Assembly (NCBI RefSeq): GCF_000219585.1
Contig: NC_015731.1
Coordinates: 2,542,001 to 2,606,000 of the forward strand
Length of the DNA stretch: 64,000 bases
Direction: 5' to 3'
Origin: Nitrosomonas sp. Is79A3
GTDB taxonomy: Bacteria; Pseudomonadota; Gammaproteobacteria; Burkholderiales; Nitrosomonadaceae
A model generated the notes under the pieces. The model saw nothing but the letters and a program-made list of their open reading frames with translations. It did no database searches and was not told where the DNA came from. A program made the position numbers and the translations under genes. This document shows, piece after piece, positions 26,366 to 34,735 of the stretch; within the stretch, counting starts at the first letter, position 1, and the number at the start of each line of letters is the position of its first letter.

Positions 26366-28090
26366 TTACAGGACAAAGATGCCGACTTCGTTTTGTTCTT
26401 TTTGCGTCATAGCTCTGGATAATGCTGTGAGCAGCGCTATGGGACCGTCAATCTTGTTTGATGCACGCTCTTTTGTTGGATGTTTCAGTCCCGTAAATTT
26501 TGATTCTTTGACCACAACATTACCGGTCATCCAAGTAAATGCAGGGTTATCACGGAAGATTAACTTACCTTCCAATACCAGATTCTCTAGTTCAGTTACC
26601 GCGGAGGTGAACATCAATCCATTCTGCTTCATCTCAACAAGAGGAAGAGAATGATCATTAATTAATTTTGTCGCAAAATATCTTGATAAGGCAGGGTCAA
26701 ACGGTATTTCTTGAAGATCGAATATCTTTGCTGACTTAACCAGGTCATCAGCTATTTGATCGAAATCTGTTACATCACCCTCATTTCCGATAATGTATCC
26801 ATCATCACGCCAGCCAATTAGCTGACTGTTTTCCGATTCTTCGATGGCGGTATCATTCAAATATAGGAACGGAAATACATACAGCGTGCCATTACGCCAG
26901 AATACTTTCACCGTTGCGGCAAAGTCTTTCTTCTCCGCAAGATCCATTCCAATCCAGCATTTCTCACCATTGAAATCTGCTATATCTAACGACGGATCAC
27001 AGCATGATTCCCATTTGATCATGTCCATCCAGGCTTCTGCTGCAGAAACCCAGACGTTCATGCGCTTTGTCAGAAAGTTATTTCGCGCAGTTGAGAGTTT
27101 TATTGCCTTATCAGCAAGCCTACTTATGTCATCCGGGTATACCGATACATTAAAATTAGGGTTGCATTTCTTCCAGGTGGCTGGGTTCTTCCAGTCATCA
27201 CCATCGTCAATGGTGTATATGATCCCGAAGTACGTATCATCTTGCGCCGGGTTTCCCTTCACCGGATAACCAAGTCCATCATGCAATGCTAGCGTGGCAT
27301 TCAGGATGCTCGTCACATAGGTGCGTTGCTCGTAGCATATACCGCTGGTGTCATCTCCGGCCGTCGTGATGCACCATACTAGCGGCTGGCTACGTGCCCC
27401 AGTGCCGGTCTCTATTACGTCAAAGACATCCCTAGTCTTATGAGCGTGTAGCTCATCAACGCTGGCAAAGTGAATGTTCAGCCCGTCTAGCGTTGATCCT
27501 TCAGATGACAGCGGAATATATTTCCCGCCATTGATTGTTTCGTAAATACTATGTTCTAAAACACCAACACCATATCTCCGTCTGAACCCAATTTCCTTGA
27601 TAGCCATCGATCGGGATGTATTAAATACAATCTTGGCTTGATCCCTTGTTGTTGCTGACGAGTAAACTTCCGATCCGGGCTCGTCATCAGCCGTAAGCAT
27701 GTAGAGAGATACTCCGCTTGTAAGAGTGCTCTTTGCATTCTTCCTAGGGACTTCAATGTATACGGTCCTGAATCTTCGGTACCCGTCTTCTTTTCTCAGC
27801 CATCCGAACACGGTTGTGAGGATGAATATCTGCCACGGCTCAAGTATTATCTTATCGCCAGCCCATCTCCCTTTTACGTGCGGGAGGAGCTCTATGAATC
27901 TACAGATATGTTCTGCCTTCGAAATATCCCATTTGAATAGGAAAGAATCACAGTTCCTGAGTTTCTCTAAATCATCAAGCTGTCGACGGCATGCTGCCTT
28001 CGTCCACTTGCACGCGGTGGTTTCACCACTTAAAACAGATTGTGCATAACTTAGGGCAGCATCTACGTAATAACCTAAAGGGCGTTCCAT
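26366..28090 (-). CDS. Terminase large subunit
   Basis: A 574-residue packaging ATPase and nuclease. The ATPase domain has the atypical Walker A (VPRKNAKSTL, about residue 113) and a Walker B-like FASVDELHAHKTRDVFD. The nuclease domain begins with WIGMDLAEKKDFAA (first catalytic Asp). This pattern is the Terminase_1 group that pairs with P27-type small subunits and HNH proteins. Its start lies inside the small subunit gene (16-bp overlap). Confidence 0.95.
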   Translation of the reverse strand: MERPLGYYVDAALSYAQSVLSGETTACKWTKAACRRQLDDLEKLRNCDSFLFKWDISKAEHICRFIELLPHVKGRWAGDKIILEPWQIFILTTVFGWLRKEDGYRRFRTVYIEVPRKNAKSTLTSGVSLYMLTADDEPGSEVYSSATTRDQAKIVFNTSRSMAIKEIGFRRRYGVGVLEHSIYETINGGKYIPLSSEGSTLDGLNIHFASVDELHAHKTRDVFDVIETGTGARSQPLVWCITTAGDDTSGICYEQRTYVTSILNATLALHDGLGYPVKGNPAQDDTYFGIIYTIDDGDDWKNPATWKKCNPNFNVSVYPDDISRLADKAIKLSTARNNFLTKRMNVWVSAAEAWMDMIKWESCCDPSLDIADFNGEKCWIGMDLAEKKDFAATVKVFWRNGTLYVFPFLYLNDTAIEESENSQLIGWRDDGYIIGNEGDVTDFDQIADDLVKSAKIFDLQEIPFDPALSRYFATKLINDHSLPLVEMKQNGLMFTSAVTELENLVLEGKLIFRDNPAFTWMTGNVVVKESKFTGLKHPTKERASNKIDGPIALLTALSRAMTQKEQNEVGIFVL

Positions 28091-28593
28091 CCTGTTTTCG
28101 GTGCGTCTGGCTTTTCGAATCCCGGTAGACTCTGTTGATTTTCGCTTGGAGTTGCCTTCGTCCTCGAACTGGGAGACATTCCGAATTCTGATGCAAAACG
28201 CATCATCCGCTCGTAAGCACGATTACGGATTTGCACCCAAACGGACATTTGTTGATAACCATTCGGAGTCAAGCCCACAAGCCCGGCCTCCCCTTTAGGA
28301 TCTTTAGCATTCAACTCTGCAATTTTTTTCTCGCAACAAACGACTTCACCCCATGCTGAGCAGTACGCAGATATCGCTGCGCGGTCAATTTTAGAAATTA
28401 AACCTAGAATCTTTAACTCTGCAGTGATCCGCTTATATTCTTTTCTTGCCTCATCGTTTAAATGCGCTGGGCAACTAGGAATTTCAACGACAGGATTAAC
28501 ACCGCCAAGAAATTCACCTAATGGTTTCTTACTCGGATTTCCCCGTAACGCATGAACGTTGTCCGGGAGCGGTTTCGGTCCTCTTTGCCCCAT
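28075..28593 (-). CDS. Terminase small subunit, P27 family
   Basis: A 172-residue protein beginning MGQRGPKPLPDNVHALRGNP and then IPSCPAHLNDEARKEYKRI, the classic P27-family start; it continues with an AYCSAWGEV helix and PLxL-type tail elements. It recognises phage DNA at the packaging start and presents it to the large subunit. HNH protein upstream and large subunit downstream form the usual cos-packaging cassette. Confidence 0.95.
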   Translation of the reverse strand: MGQRGPKPLPDNVHALRGNPSKKPLGEFLGGVNPVVEIPSCPAHLNDEARKEYKRITAELKILGLISKIDRAAISAYCSAWGEVVCCEKKIAELNAKDPKGEAGLVGLTPNGYQQMSVWVQIRNRAYERMMRFASEFGMSPSSRTKATPSENQQSLPGFEKPDAPKTGWNAL

Positions 28594-28687
28594 AATTCAC
28601 CCCCAAATATGAGAGGTAAGATATACCCCCCCTCCAAAACTCCCGCGCATAAAAATCTGATTAAGCGAACGGTCTATAAACAAAAAG
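28594..28687. other. Short gap that may hold the cos site
   Basis: This 94-bp gap between HNH and small terminase genes has a C run (TACCCCCCCCTCC at 28624-28636) followed by TCCCGCGCAT. Phages with the HNH/P27/Terminase_1 set usually have cos here. No cohesive-end motif can be identified from the sequence alone. Confidence 0.3.
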
Positions 28688-29113
28688 TCACAGACTTTCA
28701 ACCCGCCCCCGCCTACCGAAACCACCATCTTCTATAGCTGTCTTTCTGTCATGACAGGTCTTGCATAAAGACTGCCAATTATTCCTATCCCAGAATAATT
28801 TAGATGCAATATCAATCTTAATATGATCTCCGCTCTCTATCGCTTCGCCAAGCCTGTGCGGAACTATATGATCAACAATAGAAGCGATTTCTACAAATCC
28901 TCCAAGATCACACCTAACGCATAACGGGTGTTTTTTTAAATATCCTTCCCGAGCTTGACGCCATTTATGCCCGTATCCACGCCCAGAAGATGACTCCCTG
29001 TTCTGATCTTGCAGCTTCTTATCACACGACCTGTGCTTATCACACCTAGAAACACCACGAACAAGAACATCGCAGCCTGGGTGCGCGCATGGTTTCTTAG
29101 CTGATATAAGCAA
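28688..29113 (-). CDS. Phage HNH endonuclease
   Basis: A 141-residue protein with a zinc-binding N-terminus (CAHPGCDVLVRGVSRCDKH) and a C-terminal HNH domain: VDHIVPHRL (first His), FWDRNNWQSLCKTCHDRKT (Asn and final His, with CxxC completing a structural zinc). Such HNH proteins work with the terminase in cos cleavage in HK97-like phages. Position directly upstream of the terminase small subunit supports this. Confidence 0.92.
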   Translation of the reverse strand: MLISAKKPCAHPGCDVLVRGVSRCDKHRSCDKKLQDQNRESSSGRGYGHKWRQAREGYLKKHPLCVRCDLGGFVEIASIVDHIVPHRLGEAIESGDHIKIDIASKLFWDRNNWQSLCKTCHDRKTAIEDGGFGRRGRVESL

Positions 29114-29126
29114 AATATAAAAACAA

Positions 29127-29154
29127 AAAGCCAGAACCTTACTGATCTGGCTTT
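29127..29154 (-). terminator. Second tandem terminator after the Q-like gene
   Basis: On the minus strand AAAGCCAG-(12 nt)-CTGGCTTT is followed by TTGTTTTTATATTTTG. Together with the stem at 29191-29214 it forms a double stop between the Q-like gene and the late genes. Confidence 0.75.
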
Positions 29155-29190
29155 GGTAAATGAATACTCCAATTCAAATGGGCATAAAAA

Positions 29191-29214
29191 AAGCCAGCAC
29201 GCAATGGCTGGCTT
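29191..29214 (-). terminator. First tandem terminator after the Q-like gene
   Basis: On the minus strand AAGCCAGC-CATTGCGT-GCTGGCTT is followed by TTTTTATG. It lies 22 bp after the Q-like stop and before the packaging genes, the expected target of Q-mediated antitermination. Confidence 0.8.
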
Positions 29215-29236
29215 CTTGTTTACTCTGTGTGTGTGG

Positions 29237-29662
29237 TTATGCTGTACGTACTTCTAAACAACTTAACATATTAATATCATTTCTGTGCACGGATTGCAAG
29301 TTTAGATTCAAATTATTTGCAACCAACTTATGCGCTGTCTCCAAGAAATTGTAATACTGACGCTTCGAACACCCGAATCTATAAGCCTTGACAGAAGAAT
29401 CCTTGTACGAGTCGACGTACTCAATACGCAAAACCAACTTGTGAACATCACCAGGCAAATCACTAACAGCCTTATTTGTTTGCACACACTCCGAATCCAA
29501 CGCCGCGCCCTCCCATCCATCACCAGGAGGAACACCGCCAAGCCTCATGAATGCTGATTGAGATGGAAAACCATTTGCCACACCACTAGCCATCTTCCAC
29601 CGTCCCCAACGATTCAACCTTGAAACAACCGTGCCCTTATCAAACGTATACAAGCTATCCAT
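29237..29662 (-). CDS. Q-like late antitermination protein
   Basis: A 141-residue protein starting at ATG 29662 behind GGAGG. The beginning (LNRWGRWKMASGVANGFPSQS) and the C-terminal helix-turn-helix-like part (LVLRIEYVDSYKDSSVKAYR followed by FGCSKRQYYNFLETAHK; split for length) match the PF06530 antitermination protein group: RWGRW start, then YV-x(n)-S-x-A-x-x-x-G-x-S-x-x-x-YY. It should let RNA polymerase pass the two terminators just downstream and so switch on packaging, head, tail and lysis genes. An open extension upstream to 29806 overlaps the preceding gene and is not needed. Confidence 0.82.
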   Translation of the reverse strand: MDSLYTFDKGTVVSRLNRWGRWKMASGVANGFPSQSAFMRLGGVPPGDGWEGAALDSECVQTNKAVSDLPGDVHKLVLRIEYVDSYKDSSVKAYRFGCSKRQYYNFLETAHKLVANNLNLNLQSVHRNDINMLSCLEVRTA

Positions 29663-29675
29663 CGCACACCCTCCG

Positions 29676-29855
29676 TTATTTATCGTCGAACCATTTGCAC
29701 CGATGACCAATCCTAGGCACACCAGCCTGCTGAGTTTCATTCCTGACATCACCACACAACACCCGATCAAACACCACCTTATGCGCCTTGCAAGCACGGC
29801 ACCCAAGCTGATCCATCTCCAAGCGCTCTACCACATCAGCCGGGTCGCCGTACAT
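29676..29855 (-). CDS. Small zinc-finger-like phage protein
   Basis: A 59-residue protein (MYGDPADVVERLEMDQLGCR start) with cysteines arranged as CRACKAH ... C ... HRCKW, suggesting a small zinc site. It lies between a 75-residue gene and the Q-like gene in the leftward early operon. Similar tiny Cys-rich proteins occur before Q in many phages. The function is unknown. It ends 14 bp before the Q-like start. Confidence 0.6.
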   Translation of the reverse strand: MYGDPADVVERLEMDQLGCRACKAHKVVFDRVLCGDVRNETQQAGVPRIGHRCKWFDDK

Positions 29856-29871
29856 AAAACTTCTCAGCGCG

Positions 29872-30099
29872 CTACTTTGCACGGCGCTTATCCTTATCAT
29901 CAACACAGAACGCAGCAGAATCAATGCACATCTCGCTAGCCTTAACCAGGCGCTCAGGATCAATCACAGAAGCCTTGCCAATCTCCCGCCCATTCTCCTT
30001 GGCATAAACCAGCTTCACGCCATCGCCAAACACAGCCCGACAATGATCAGCAAAAGCAATCACCGAAGGAAACAACCGTCTGACCTCGCTATTATCCAT
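29872..30099 (-). CDS. Hypothetical leftward-operon protein
   Basis: A 75-residue protein starting at ATG 30099 behind GGAGG (6-bp spacing). It is mixed alpha/beta by eye, with FPSVIAFADHCRAVFGDGVK and a basic C-terminus (DDKDKRRAK). No family was recognised. It is the first gene after the repeat cluster on the leftward transcript. Confidence 0.65.
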   Translation of the reverse strand: MDNSEVRRLFPSVIAFADHCRAVFGDGVKLVYAKENGREIGKASVIDPERLVKASEMCIDSAAFCVDDKDKRRAK

Positions 30100-30120
30100 T
30101 CAAACCTCCGATAAATTGCC

Positions 30121-30376
30121 AGGGTTCCATACCTGCATTGAGGTATGGATCAGGTGTGGAAGTTGGAGAGCCTTTATTCATGCTACTCTTCCATACCTTC
30201 CATACCTTCCATACCATAAACACACTACGCATACACGTGCGCGCGCACGCACGCACACCCGCACGTATGTGCGCGGGAAGGGGTAGGTATGGAAGGTATG
30301 GAAGGTATGGAATAAGTCCTATCCATGCGCCTTTCCGGGTTCCATACTTGTTCCATACCTCAAGCGAGGTATGGAA
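30121..30376. repeat. CCATACC/GGTATGG inverted repeat cluster (candidate replication origin)
   Basis: At least nine copies of CCATACC or its complement lie in 256 bp. They are arranged as a hairpin (TCCATACCT 30126-30134 / AGGTATGGA 30141-30149), three direct CCATACCTT units at 30191-30215, three GGTATGGAA units at 30286-30310 in opposite orientation, and a second hairpin (TTCCATACCT 30351-30360 / AGGTATGGAA 30367-30376). Between the triplets is an alternating purine-pyrimidine stretch of CA/CG repeats (about 30229-30275). The cluster lies directly after the VapE-like primase-helicase gene. Iterated inverted sites beside a replication gene suggest an origin or a regulator-binding array. Frames through it only spell repeated PYLPYLP and WKVWKV. 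Confidence 0.8.
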
Positions 30377-30380
30377 CTTT

Positions 30381-32750
30381 TCAGAAGGAAATGCCATCGC
30401 TATCCCCTTCAATCTGACCATCCCTGTCCCCAGTTCCGCCGGGAGTGCCCGGTGGCTGATACCAGAACCTAATCAGATTTGACCTTTTTTCGATACGTTT
30501 ACAACCTAAAATTATCAGCGACTTCCCAACGCGCGTCTGTATATCCCGCGTCAACCTTGCCGCATCGATCTTCATAAAATCAACCGCGTCGATCATCCGG
30601 AAATCGCTTACCTGCTGCTTAACGAAGCCAGCCAAAAGCTCGACATAACTATCCGATTGATGCCGCTTCAACTGCTCAGGATCGAATATGCGCTTCTGCT
30701 CTTCAGACGTAGGCCAGAAGCGTTTACCCTGCTTGTACAGCTCGTAGGCTTCGGCAAACAACTGATCCCTGACAGCGGCCAATCCATCGCAATCGATGTC
30801 ATAAGCGCACTCAATCGGCCAAAAACGCCGCCCGCCAGTCTCATCTTTGTTCCAGCCCCAATTCACATTGGTGCTTCCCCCAAAGACAAGCTGGCGCGGG
30901 CTGCGAATGTCCCTGCGACCATACGGCGGGCGGTATTCGTCGATCTGGCGTGATAGGAATGACTTTTGCCTGGTTGCCTCAGCGCGCGCTATCGAATCCA
31001 GCTCGGCGAACTCATACAACCACTTACCGCGAATCGAACCCATAGAATCTTTATTATTCAGATCAAGATCAGTATCGCCGAACCACTCCCCAGCCAAGAC
31101 GCGCAACATCGCCGACTTACGCCTACCCTGAGTGCCTTCCAGAACCAGGCAGCAATCAAACTTAACGCCAGGCTCCATCACTCGCGCCACCATGCCCATC
31201 AGAAACCAGCGGGAAACACGCATTACATAAGGCGACCGAGGCGCTCCAATAAAATCCGAAATCCAATAATCACCGCGCTGCACACCATCCCACTTAAGAG
31301 ATTTCAAATAATTGCGCACCGGATGGAAACCATGTGCCCGCGCCAGCGCTTCGACGGCCTCCCCCACTTGCGCGGGAGTAGGTGCAAAACCATATTCACG
31401 AGTAAGCCACATGGAAGCCTGCACATCGTCATTCGCCTCCCACTCACCAACCGCACCATGATCAAATGGCGGTGCCTTAAGCTTATTGATGGTGTAGGCA
31501 AACTCATTGAACGCCAGCACACCATTCCATCGTTTATCACTGCGCAGAATGTCGTAGATATTCGCCAAACACGGAACAATCTTGTAGTCTTTATTCAACA
31601 ACAAGCCGCCATCATTCCGATTAACCGTGCCGCGTTCTTTGATCTTTGAGGGTGCCTTACGAACATTCTTGATGAACTTAACCAACGCCTCAGCATCCAT
31701 CCCTTCCGTGATCGCATCCGCAATATCCCAACCACCAGGCTTATCACCAGGCTTAGGAATATCCACGAATTGAAAATAAACGTCCGGATTGAGTTCAAGT
31801 AGAATTTTATGAATCTCGCGCATTGCACGCATGCCCGGCTGATCGGATTCTGGCAATAAAGGCACGGAATTAGGATCAACACCGGCCTCACGCTCTTCTT
31901 TGGTCAGCTTGCGGCGCTGCGCATCACAATCAGCCCAGGCGTAAATTTTTCTTCCGACCAGGGGAGACCAATCAACTTTTCTGACCGCCTTGGTTCCACC
32001 AGGCCATGTAACAACATCAAACTCTAAGCTGAGATATCTAATTGCCGCATCTGCACACTTCTCGCCCTCAACCAGAAGAATTGGCGTATCATCATCAGGA
32101 TAGAATGCCTGTACCGGATACAACGGCCGCGGCTCAGGAAATCCAATCCATCGCCATTCCTGCTTGCCATCATCACGATTGCGGCAAAAACAAACCGGCA
32201 GCGTCTCCTTGCCGCCATCCGAAGTCGTGAACCGGTAAACATATCCATTTACCCGCTCATCAGCACAGTCCTGATAATAGGTATAAACAACATCCGGCTT
32301 GCCACGCGTAAAATGCGCAACCGGCGGCACAGGCGCATCATCAGGCGCCGGCATAATGGGAACCCACGGAGACTTCCTATGGTCAGATACTTGAGGCGGC
32401 GGATTGTTAACTACTCCCGGCTCTGGTTTACGTTCTCCTTTAGACAAATGCACGCCAACCAGATCAGCAACAATCTTAGCCGCCTCCACCTGATCAATGA
32501 AATGAACGTACGCATACAAACTGACCAAATCACCACCAGCATCACCGGTCGCGTTATCGATCCACTTGCCCGTTTTGGCATTAATGACGAATGATCCCGG
32601 GTGTTTATCATCGCGCGTCGGATTGCGCGGCTTGTATTCATCCCCGGACCATTCGCCACCCGGCACCCAATCGGCCAGCAAATGGCGCGCACTCGCCAAA
32701 GCAGTCGCTGCGATTAACTGAAAGTCGATTGGCTGGCGGCGGGGACTCAT
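30381..32750 (-). CDS. VapE-like primase-helicase replication protein
   Basis: A 789-residue protein that probably starts phage DNA replication. The N-terminal part has the phage primase features (PGSFVINAKTGKWIDNATGD; then a TOPRIM-like ILLVEGEKCADAAIRY and IYAWADCD). The C-terminal part is the VapE (virulence-associated E) ATPase: LKWDGVQRGDYW, the Walker A LEGTQGRRKSAMLRVLAG, then GKWLYEFAELDSI and NWGWNKDETGGRRFWPI. It starts at ATG 32750 with AAGGAGGG upstream. The adjacent CCATACC cluster may be its binding site or origin. Confidence 0.9.
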   Translation of the reverse strand: MSPRRQPIDFQLIAATALASARHLLADWVPGGEWSGDEYKPRNPTRDDKHPGSFVINAKTGKWIDNATGDAGGDLVSLYAYVHFIDQVEAAKIVADLVGVHLSKGERKPEPGVVNNPPPQVSDHRKSPWVPIMPAPDDAPVPPVAHFTRGKPDVVYTYYQDCADERVNGYVYRFTTSDGGKETLPVCFCRNRDDGKQEWRWIGFPEPRPLYPVQAFYPDDDTPILLVEGEKCADAAIRYLSLEFDVVTWPGGTKAVRKVDWSPLVGRKIYAWADCDAQRRKLTKEEREAGVDPNSVPLLPESDQPGMRAMREIHKILLELNPDVYFQFVDIPKPGDKPGGWDIADAITEGMDAEALVKFIKNVRKAPSKIKERGTVNRNDGGLLLNKDYKIVPCLANIYDILRSDKRWNGVLAFNEFAYTINKLKAPPFDHGAVGEWEANDDVQASMWLTREYGFAPTPAQVGEAVEALARAHGFHPVRNYLKSLKWDGVQRGDYWISDFIGAPRSPYVMRVSRWFLMGMVARVMEPGVKFDCCLVLEGTQGRRKSAMLRVLAGEWFGDTDLDLNNKDSMGSIRGKWLYEFAELDSIARAEATRQKSFLSRQIDEYRPPYGRRDIRSPRQLVFGGSTNVNWGWNKDETGGRRFWPIECAYDIDCDGLAAVRDQLFAEAYELYKQGKRFWPTSEEQKRIFDPEQLKRHQSDSYVELLAGFVKQQVSDFRMIDAVDFMKIDAARLTRDIQTRVGKSLIILGCKRIEKRSNLIRFWYQPPGTPGGTGDRDGQIEGDSDGISF

Positions 32751-32753
32751 CGC

Positions 32754-33134
32754 TTATCCCTCCTTAACCTCAGATGACTCACATTTCTCCAAATTAAGAG
32801 TGTTATCTTCTGAATCAGGAGGCACCTGAGACACAATCCCCTTCAGAGTAATGCCACCCTCAAGCAATACGTATTTGTATTTCGGGTTCAGACACAAATC
32901 AAGACTGCAAAGAACATCCGTCCGCTGCCTATCAGTAAGACTTGACGCAGTCTCAAAAACAACAACATCACCGCACTTAAGATCTAGTTCTCTTACAGAA
33001 TTGACTACCTGAGAGCACGACGCATCCTCTGGAGAACAGAAGGTTTTTATAAACAAAAAGGCTGACAAACCAATAAAAATACATCCAGGAAACAAGAAAG
33101 CAGTCGACAGCAAAACAATAAAATTAGCATCCAT
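32754..33134 (-). CDS. Small membrane protein of the replication operon
   Basis: A 126-residue protein starting at ATG 33134, which overlaps the preceding stop (TGATG). One N-terminal hydrophobic segment (FIVLLSTAFLFPGCIFIGLS then AFLFIKTF) is followed by a soluble domain with VRELDLKCGDVVVFETASSL and several cysteines. It may be anchored in the inner membrane with the soluble domain on either side. No family was recognised. Confidence 0.6.
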   Translation of the reverse strand: MDANFIVLLSTAFLFPGCIFIGLSAFLFIKTFCSPEDASCSQVVNSVRELDLKCGDVVVFETASSLTDRQRTDVLCSLDLCLNPKYKYVLLEGGITLKGIVSQVPPDSEDNTLNLEKCESSEVKEG

Positions 33135-33463
33135 CACACCTCCAACCCAGCATGATCCCGCAACACCTCAAGCACCCAATCCGGATCCAGCCCAAGCCAA
33201 TCACAAAAAATCACATGATGGCGCCGCTGGAAAAAACTCTGCGCAGCATGCCGGGCACGTTTCACGCGCATGGAATCTTGGTACGATTTACGCTCACCAA
33301 CCATCAAATCCATAACCGCATTGCACAAAACCGCCATCCAAAGTCTTTGCTCTGCCAGCTCAACATCCGCCTGGCGGATAAACAGTTTCATGATCAGATT
33401 GGCCTTATGAATACCACCAATCTCATCAACCGCATCATTTTCAAGCACATCAATAGCTCTCAT
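33134..33463 (-). CDS. Phage early protein, helical, unknown function
   Basis: A 109-residue protein starting at ATG 33463 behind GGGAGGATTTG. The C-terminal part (FFQRRHHVIFCDWLGLDPDW then VLEVL) resembles small phage proteins ending in an F-x-x-(V/I)-C-x-x-x-GLDPxxVR-like motif that occur near replication genes. It forms a coupled chain with the 34-residue frame upstream and the membrane protein downstream. The function is unknown. Confidence 0.65.
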   Translation of the reverse strand: MRAIDVLENDAVDEIGGIHKANLIMKLFIRQADVELAEQRLWMAVLCNAVMDLMVGERKSYQDSMRVKRARHAAQSFFQRRHHVIFCDWLGLDPDWVLEVLRDHAGLEV

Positions 33464-33464
33464 C

Positions 33465-33569
33465 TCAAATCCTCCCAATTAATGCAACCATCCGGCTACG
33501 CACGCTGAATTGTGCGCTGGCTGCTGCGGCGGGCTCATCAAAGGAGACATCATGACGAATCTTATTCAT
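33465..33569 (-). CDS. 34-residue coupled small protein after the CII-type gene
   Basis: ATG 33569 overlaps the CII-type stop (ATGA). The frame encodes MNKIRHDVSFDEPAAAAASA-like sequence ending SRMVALIGRI and stops 1 bp before the next ATG. Overlaps at the start and tight spacing at the end indicate a translated gene. Its function is unknown. Confidence 0.55.
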   Translation of the reverse strand: MNKIRHDVSFDEPAAAASAQFSVRSRMVALIGRI

Positions 33570-34036
33570 TTGTTTTTCCTGTTCGATTTTGTTTCTTCAC
33601 TCACGGCCATAAAGCACTCCAACCGGCTCATCACCTCCGCCGATGCCGCAATAAACTCGTTATATTTTCCGCGTATCCGAACCAGCTCATCCCAGTCGAT
33701 ATCACCGCTTTCCATCGACTTGCTGATCTCTCTTGCCCATTCGCCCTGCTGCGCCTGGAGATCCAAGAACAAATCAAGTATTTCCTTATCCGATAGCGCT
33801 TCAAAATCAGGCTTCTTTATGCACATCAAACCGCGCTGATCGGCAAAGTACTTTGCAATCTCATCCGTATCCGCAATGGTTGCAATCAGATCAAGCTCAT
33901 GCGCGTAAACATGATGCGTGTCCAAGTTCGGATTGACCTTGTTCTTGAATGTGTTTTGATTTATGCCAAGATCCTCACCCAGAGAGGTTATCCCGTATTC
34001 CTTGGCTATCCTGAATATCAAGTTATTAATGCTCAT
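33566..34036 (-). CDS. CII-type phage regulatory protein (CP76 family)
   Basis: A 156-residue protein starting MSINNLIFRIAKEYGITSLG with EDLGINQNTFKNKVNP next, and THHVYAHELDLIATIADTDE. This is the pattern of the CP76/CII-like phage regulator family with an N-terminal helix-turn-helix. It probably activates lysogeny or replication promoters. The C-terminus is helical and acidic. It is transcribed leftwards after the Cro-type gene, as in lambdoid arrangement. Confidence 0.8.
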   Translation of the reverse strand: MSINNLIFRIAKEYGITSLGEDLGINQNTFKNKVNPNLDTHHVYAHELDLIATIADTDEIAKYFADQRGLMCIKKPDFEALSDKEILDLFLDLQAQQGEWAREISKSMESGDIDWDELVRIRGKYNEFIAASAEVMSRLECFMAVSEETKSNRKNK

Positions 34037-34189
34037 TTGGTCAATTCCTCTTGTTTTGGCCGTGGTATTCAAAGCCACAGCCATTTACTATGCATGCATC
34101 AAAAAATCATCTCTCAATTTAACTGGGAGTTTCCCCAATGTTGATAAACTAGGAAGTTCCACCCACCTAAAATCAACAAAGGAGAAACA

Positions 34190-34474
34190 ATGAGCACATA
34201 CGAAGTTGCACATATCCACGAACAAGGCCAACACATGATCATCATTCCCCTAAATAGTAATTTCGCGAAAAAAACTCAGGATGATCAGATAAAAATAAAG
34301 AACTCACTTCAAGCCTGCGCCAATGATGCCAAACTCAAAGGTGTCGTTGTCCCCGTGTGGAAAGATGGGAACAACATGATGTTCATCGCCCCACCTAACT
34401 GGCATGCCTTCTATAAGTCCGTCAGTTGGGACTGGGTCATTACAAATCTCAACAAGACTCTTACTTGCCATTAA
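34190..34474 (+). CDS. Small conserved phage protein opposing the early operon
   Basis: A 94-residue protein with a strong ribosome site (AAAGGAGAAAC) before ATG 34190. It reads MSTYEVAHIHEQGQHMIIIP, then GVVVPVWKDGNNMMFIAPPNWHAF (as two blocks) and NLNKTLTCH. Similar short proteins with MIIxPL ... VVPVW ... FxAPxxWHxFxxS occur near immunity regions of proteobacterial prophages. It is transcribed against the leftward early operon and overlaps a minus-strand gene at its 3' end (34304-34474). The function is unknown. Confidence 0.7.
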   Translation: MSTYEVAHIHEQGQHMIIIPLNSNFAKKTQDDQIKIKNSLQACANDAKLKGVVVPVWKDGNNMMFIAPPNWHAFYKSVSWDWVITNLNKTLTCH

Positions 34475-34585
34475 CCGATCAACAGACTCCATGTTTTCTT
34501 TGGCTATTCTGTCCCACTCCATGCGTAGCTCATCAGGGCTTAAATTTGGGTCTAATGGTGGCAAATCTTTAACAGTGCATCTCAT
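34304..34585 (-). CDS. Small early protein, 3' end antisense to the 34190 gene
   Basis: A 93-residue frame with a ribosome site (GAGGG) before ATG 34585. The first 47 residues (MRCTVKDLPPLDPNLSPDEL followed by RMEWDRIAKENMESVDRLMA) look like a real helical protein. The remaining half runs through the complement of the 34190 gene and looks like an accidental read-through. Either it is a true convergent overlap of 171 bp or the gene lost its native 3' end by recombination. Confidence 0.45.
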   Translation of the reverse strand: MRCTVKDLPPLDPNLSPDELRMEWDRIAKENMESVDRLMASKSLVEICNDPVPTDGLIEGMPVRWGDEHHVVPIFPHGDNDTFEFGIIGAGLK

Positions 34586-34735
34586 AGAATTTCCCTCATG
34601 AAAATCTTTGAAACCCTGCCACAGCCCGAGTTAGGAGCGAACGGCGGCAGGTAAAGGAGCAGTACACTGGGTTCTCCCAGATATCCCACTTTTAACCGAA
34701 TGGGCGCGGCGCAGTAGAAGGTTAAGAATGTCTGG

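Noticed and set aside
30229..30275. CRISPR-like or simple-repeat array in the CA/CG stretch
   Set aside because: There are no regularly spaced spacers; it is an alternating purine-pyrimidine tract in the middle of the inverted CCATACC array.
30092..30421. 109-codon minus-strand frame over the CCATACC cluster (and a 114-codon plus-strand frame)
   Set aside because: The peptide is mostly the translated repeat (PYLPYLPYLP, WKVWKVWK) and overlaps the neighbouring gene starts. The inverted array itself explains the open frames.
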